A stretch of DNA of 64,000 bases from Anaerotignum sp. MB30-C6. Its GTDB lineage: Bacteria; Bacillota; Clostridia; Lachnospirales; Anaerotignaceae. Made by a program: the position numbers and the translations under genes. The notes below the pieces were generated by a model. The model made no database searches. It worked only from the letters and a program-made list of their open reading frames with translations, and had not been told where the DNA came from. This document shows, in pieces, positions 62,736 to 64,000 of this stretch (position 1 is its first letter; the number at the start of each line of letters is the position of its first letter). The stretch covers positions 1,302,001-1,366,000 of the forward strand of contig NZ_CP133078.1 in NCBI RefSeq assembly GCF_030908465.1, given 5' to 3'.

Positions 62736-63679
62736 TTAAAATACAGCTAGATGAAGACACTAAACAAGATATTATGGACATGCATTGGAAAGATATGAGT
62801 CATAAACAGACGGGGCTTTATAAATCTTTGCAGAATAGTAGTTGCAAGACAGTTTTGAAATCAAGATCGTGTTATGAAGTACTATACAATTATTTTTATA
62901 ATTTATCTGGGAATGTAATTGAGCAAAATGTAAAAAAATTGGTATTAGCAAACAAAAGTCAAATGGAAGAGTATATTGTGAAATTGGGCAAATTCAATAA
63001 GACTGAATCTGATGAGTTACAAAAATATGCATTTCGGTATGATAAATTTGCTGGGAGACAAAGTGCATATAATATATTGAAGAAAATGAAAGTAAATGTG
63101 TGTCCATATTGTAATAGGCAGTATACATTTACGCTAGAAAACAATTCCATGCGACCGCAATTTGATCATTTTTATCCAAAGTCATTATATCCATATTTGG
63201 CGGTATCTATATTTAATTTAATTCCGAGCTGCAGTATTTGTAATCAGGCAAAAAGTTCACTTGATACATATAAAGAACCTATACTATATCCGTATGAGGA
63301 TGAATTCGGTGAGACAGCAAAATTTGCAGTGGATACAGAAGATATTAAAAGCTTTTTGGGAATAGGAGAAAATTTTCAACTTAGTATTAATTATTCAGAA
63401 AGTCATTCAGCAACTCAAGAGAAAATCAAGAAACAAAATAATGTATTGCATTTAGAAAAAATGTATAACATGCATAAGGATTATGTGTGTGATATTACTC
63501 TAAACCAATACATTAATTCAGATGATAGAGTAAATGAAATTTTACTAAAGTTCCCAGATTTATTTGATTCAAAAGAGGATGTATTAAGTGTATTGCATAT
63601 GAATGATATAAGAAAAGATAATTGGGGGAAACGACCATTGTCTAAATTGACACATGACATACTTAAGAAAACTAAGTAA
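62732..63679 (+). CDS. Septu-like (PtuB-type) HNH endonuclease
   Basis: A protein of 315 residues with a zinc-containing HNH motif: CPYCNRQYTF (about 124), QFDHFYPKS (about 144, with catalytic His), and PSCSICNQAKSS (about 165). Helical parts surround it. Overlap of 4 bases with the ATPase gene implies translational coupling and a joint complex. Septu PtuB proteins have this motif arrangement. This one is longer than many, so it may be a subtype or a related ATPase-HNH pair. Confidence 0.8.
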   Translation: MIKIQLDEDTKQDIMDMHWKDMSHKQTGLYKSLQNSSCKTVLKSRSCYEVLYNYFYNLSGNVIEQNVKKLVLANKSQMEEYIVKLGKFNKTESDELQKYAFRYDKFAGRQSAYNILKKMKVNVCPYCNRQYTFTLENNSMRPQFDHFYPKSLYPYLAVSIFNLIPSCSICNQAKSSLDTYKEPILYPYEDEFGETAKFAVDTEDIKSFLGIGENFQLSINYSESHSATQEKIKKQNNVLHLEKMYNMHKDYVCDITLNQYINSDDRVNEILLKFPDLFDSKEDVLSVLHMNDIRKDNWGKRPLSKLTHDILKKTK

Positions 63680-64000
63680 GAAGGAAAATCGAACATGGAA
63701 AATAGCTTTATTTAGAGTCTTCGTAAAGAATATTGCTCTTCTAAAAGAATATAGAAAACAAAAGTAGTTTTACGCCAAGGAATCACCAGCTTCCTACGAC
63801 ATCATTATTGTCTACTCAAGGCACGTTGAAGCGATAATTCTGATGACGTATTGTGGTGGCAAGACTAAAAATGAGGGCTAAACCACAACATGTAGTGGTT
63901 TTTGGGTGGTTTTAGGGCTAAAAAACAGGCTAAAAAGTGCCGTTTTTGACCCCGAAAAAACAGTGAAAATATAGATGACATAGGGTATTTTATAAGATGT
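63680..64000. other. Terminal region with possible rlmD-like 3' tail and attachment site
   Basis: No complete gene is seen. A frame ending at 63876 (YDIIIVYSRHVEAIILMT and following, stop in GAGGGCTAA) resembles the C-terminal HVExxxLM signature of rlmD/rumA-type rRNA uracil methylases, whose 3' ends are known ICE insertion targets. A hairpin (AACCAC with GTGGTT, about 63881-63900) followed by T resembles that gene's terminator. The match is short, so the reading is tentative. Confidence 0.35.

Noticed and set aside
1-64000. rRNA or tRNA genes
   Set aside because: I looked for tRNA-like cloverleaf arms and rRNA signature stretches, especially near the element end, and found none I could support.

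Overview
The window is almost entirely accessory DNA: the interior and one end of a large integrative and conjugative element (ICE) from a low-GC, probably anaerobic Firmicute. The evidence is an AT-rich composition with strong AGGAGG-type ribosome sites, a SpoVG homologue, an S-layer-anchored surface protein, a flavodoxin/ferredoxin protein of the EFR1 type, MobP3-type relaxase, PrgI/VirB4/VirD4 transfer genes and large serine recombinases. I see no rRNA, tRNA or ordinary housekeeping gene, so genus cannot be assigned from this sequence alone.

Layout. (1) 1-2774: ICE accessory genes (3' end of a Dam-type adenine methylase, DUF3849, YodL-like and SpoVG proteins). (2) 2792-15831: a Tad/Flp-type pilus or secretion locus (pilin-like protein, S-layer/Ig-repeat surface protein, prepilin peptidase, CpaB, TadZ-like ATPase, TadA, TadB, TadC, pseudopilin-like proteins, secreted protein). 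(3) 15883-17900: an inserted patch with a frameshifted GyrI-like gene and an unfamiliar, more GC-rich reverse-strand gene pair. (4) 18135-35613: the conjugation module (TrbL/VirB6, PrgI/VirB3, VirB4, M23 peptidase, candidate oriT, ribbon-helix-helix protein, MobP3 relaxase with Sel1 repeats, toprim protein, VirD4, HTH protein). It also carries a C5-cytosine methylase split over two overlapping frames and an inserted metallo-beta-lactamase-fold gene. (5) 35750-43570: a cargo block (TetR regulator, alpha/beta hydrolase, EFR1 ferredoxin, RND adaptor and RND pump) lying between an intact HTH gene with its terminator and a decayed second copy of both. (6) 44677-51535: sigma-like protein, small protein and three serine recombinase genes in tandem, interrupted by an IS3-family element. 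The middle recombinase has no catalytic domain. (7) 51561-57200: a LlaJI/McrBC-like restriction island closed by a remnant of a second recombinase 3' end, which suggests accretion of two related elements. (8) 57609-63679: more probable defence genes (TrlF-like PHP-ATPase, an sbcD fragment, a Septu-like ATPase plus HNH nuclease pair). The last 300 bases may hold the 3' tail of a chromosomal rlmD/rumA-like gene, a possible attachment site.

How the parts may work together (inference). The relaxase, ribbon-helix-helix protein and oriT would start DNA transfer. VirD4, VirB4, PrgI and TrbL would form the export channel, the M23 enzyme would open the wall, and the Tad apparatus plus S-layer protein may promote cell contact. 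The recombinases would excise and integrate the element. The two DNA methylases (adenine and cytosine) may protect incoming DNA from restriction, and the tail of restriction and defence genes would guard the host against phages and competing elements.
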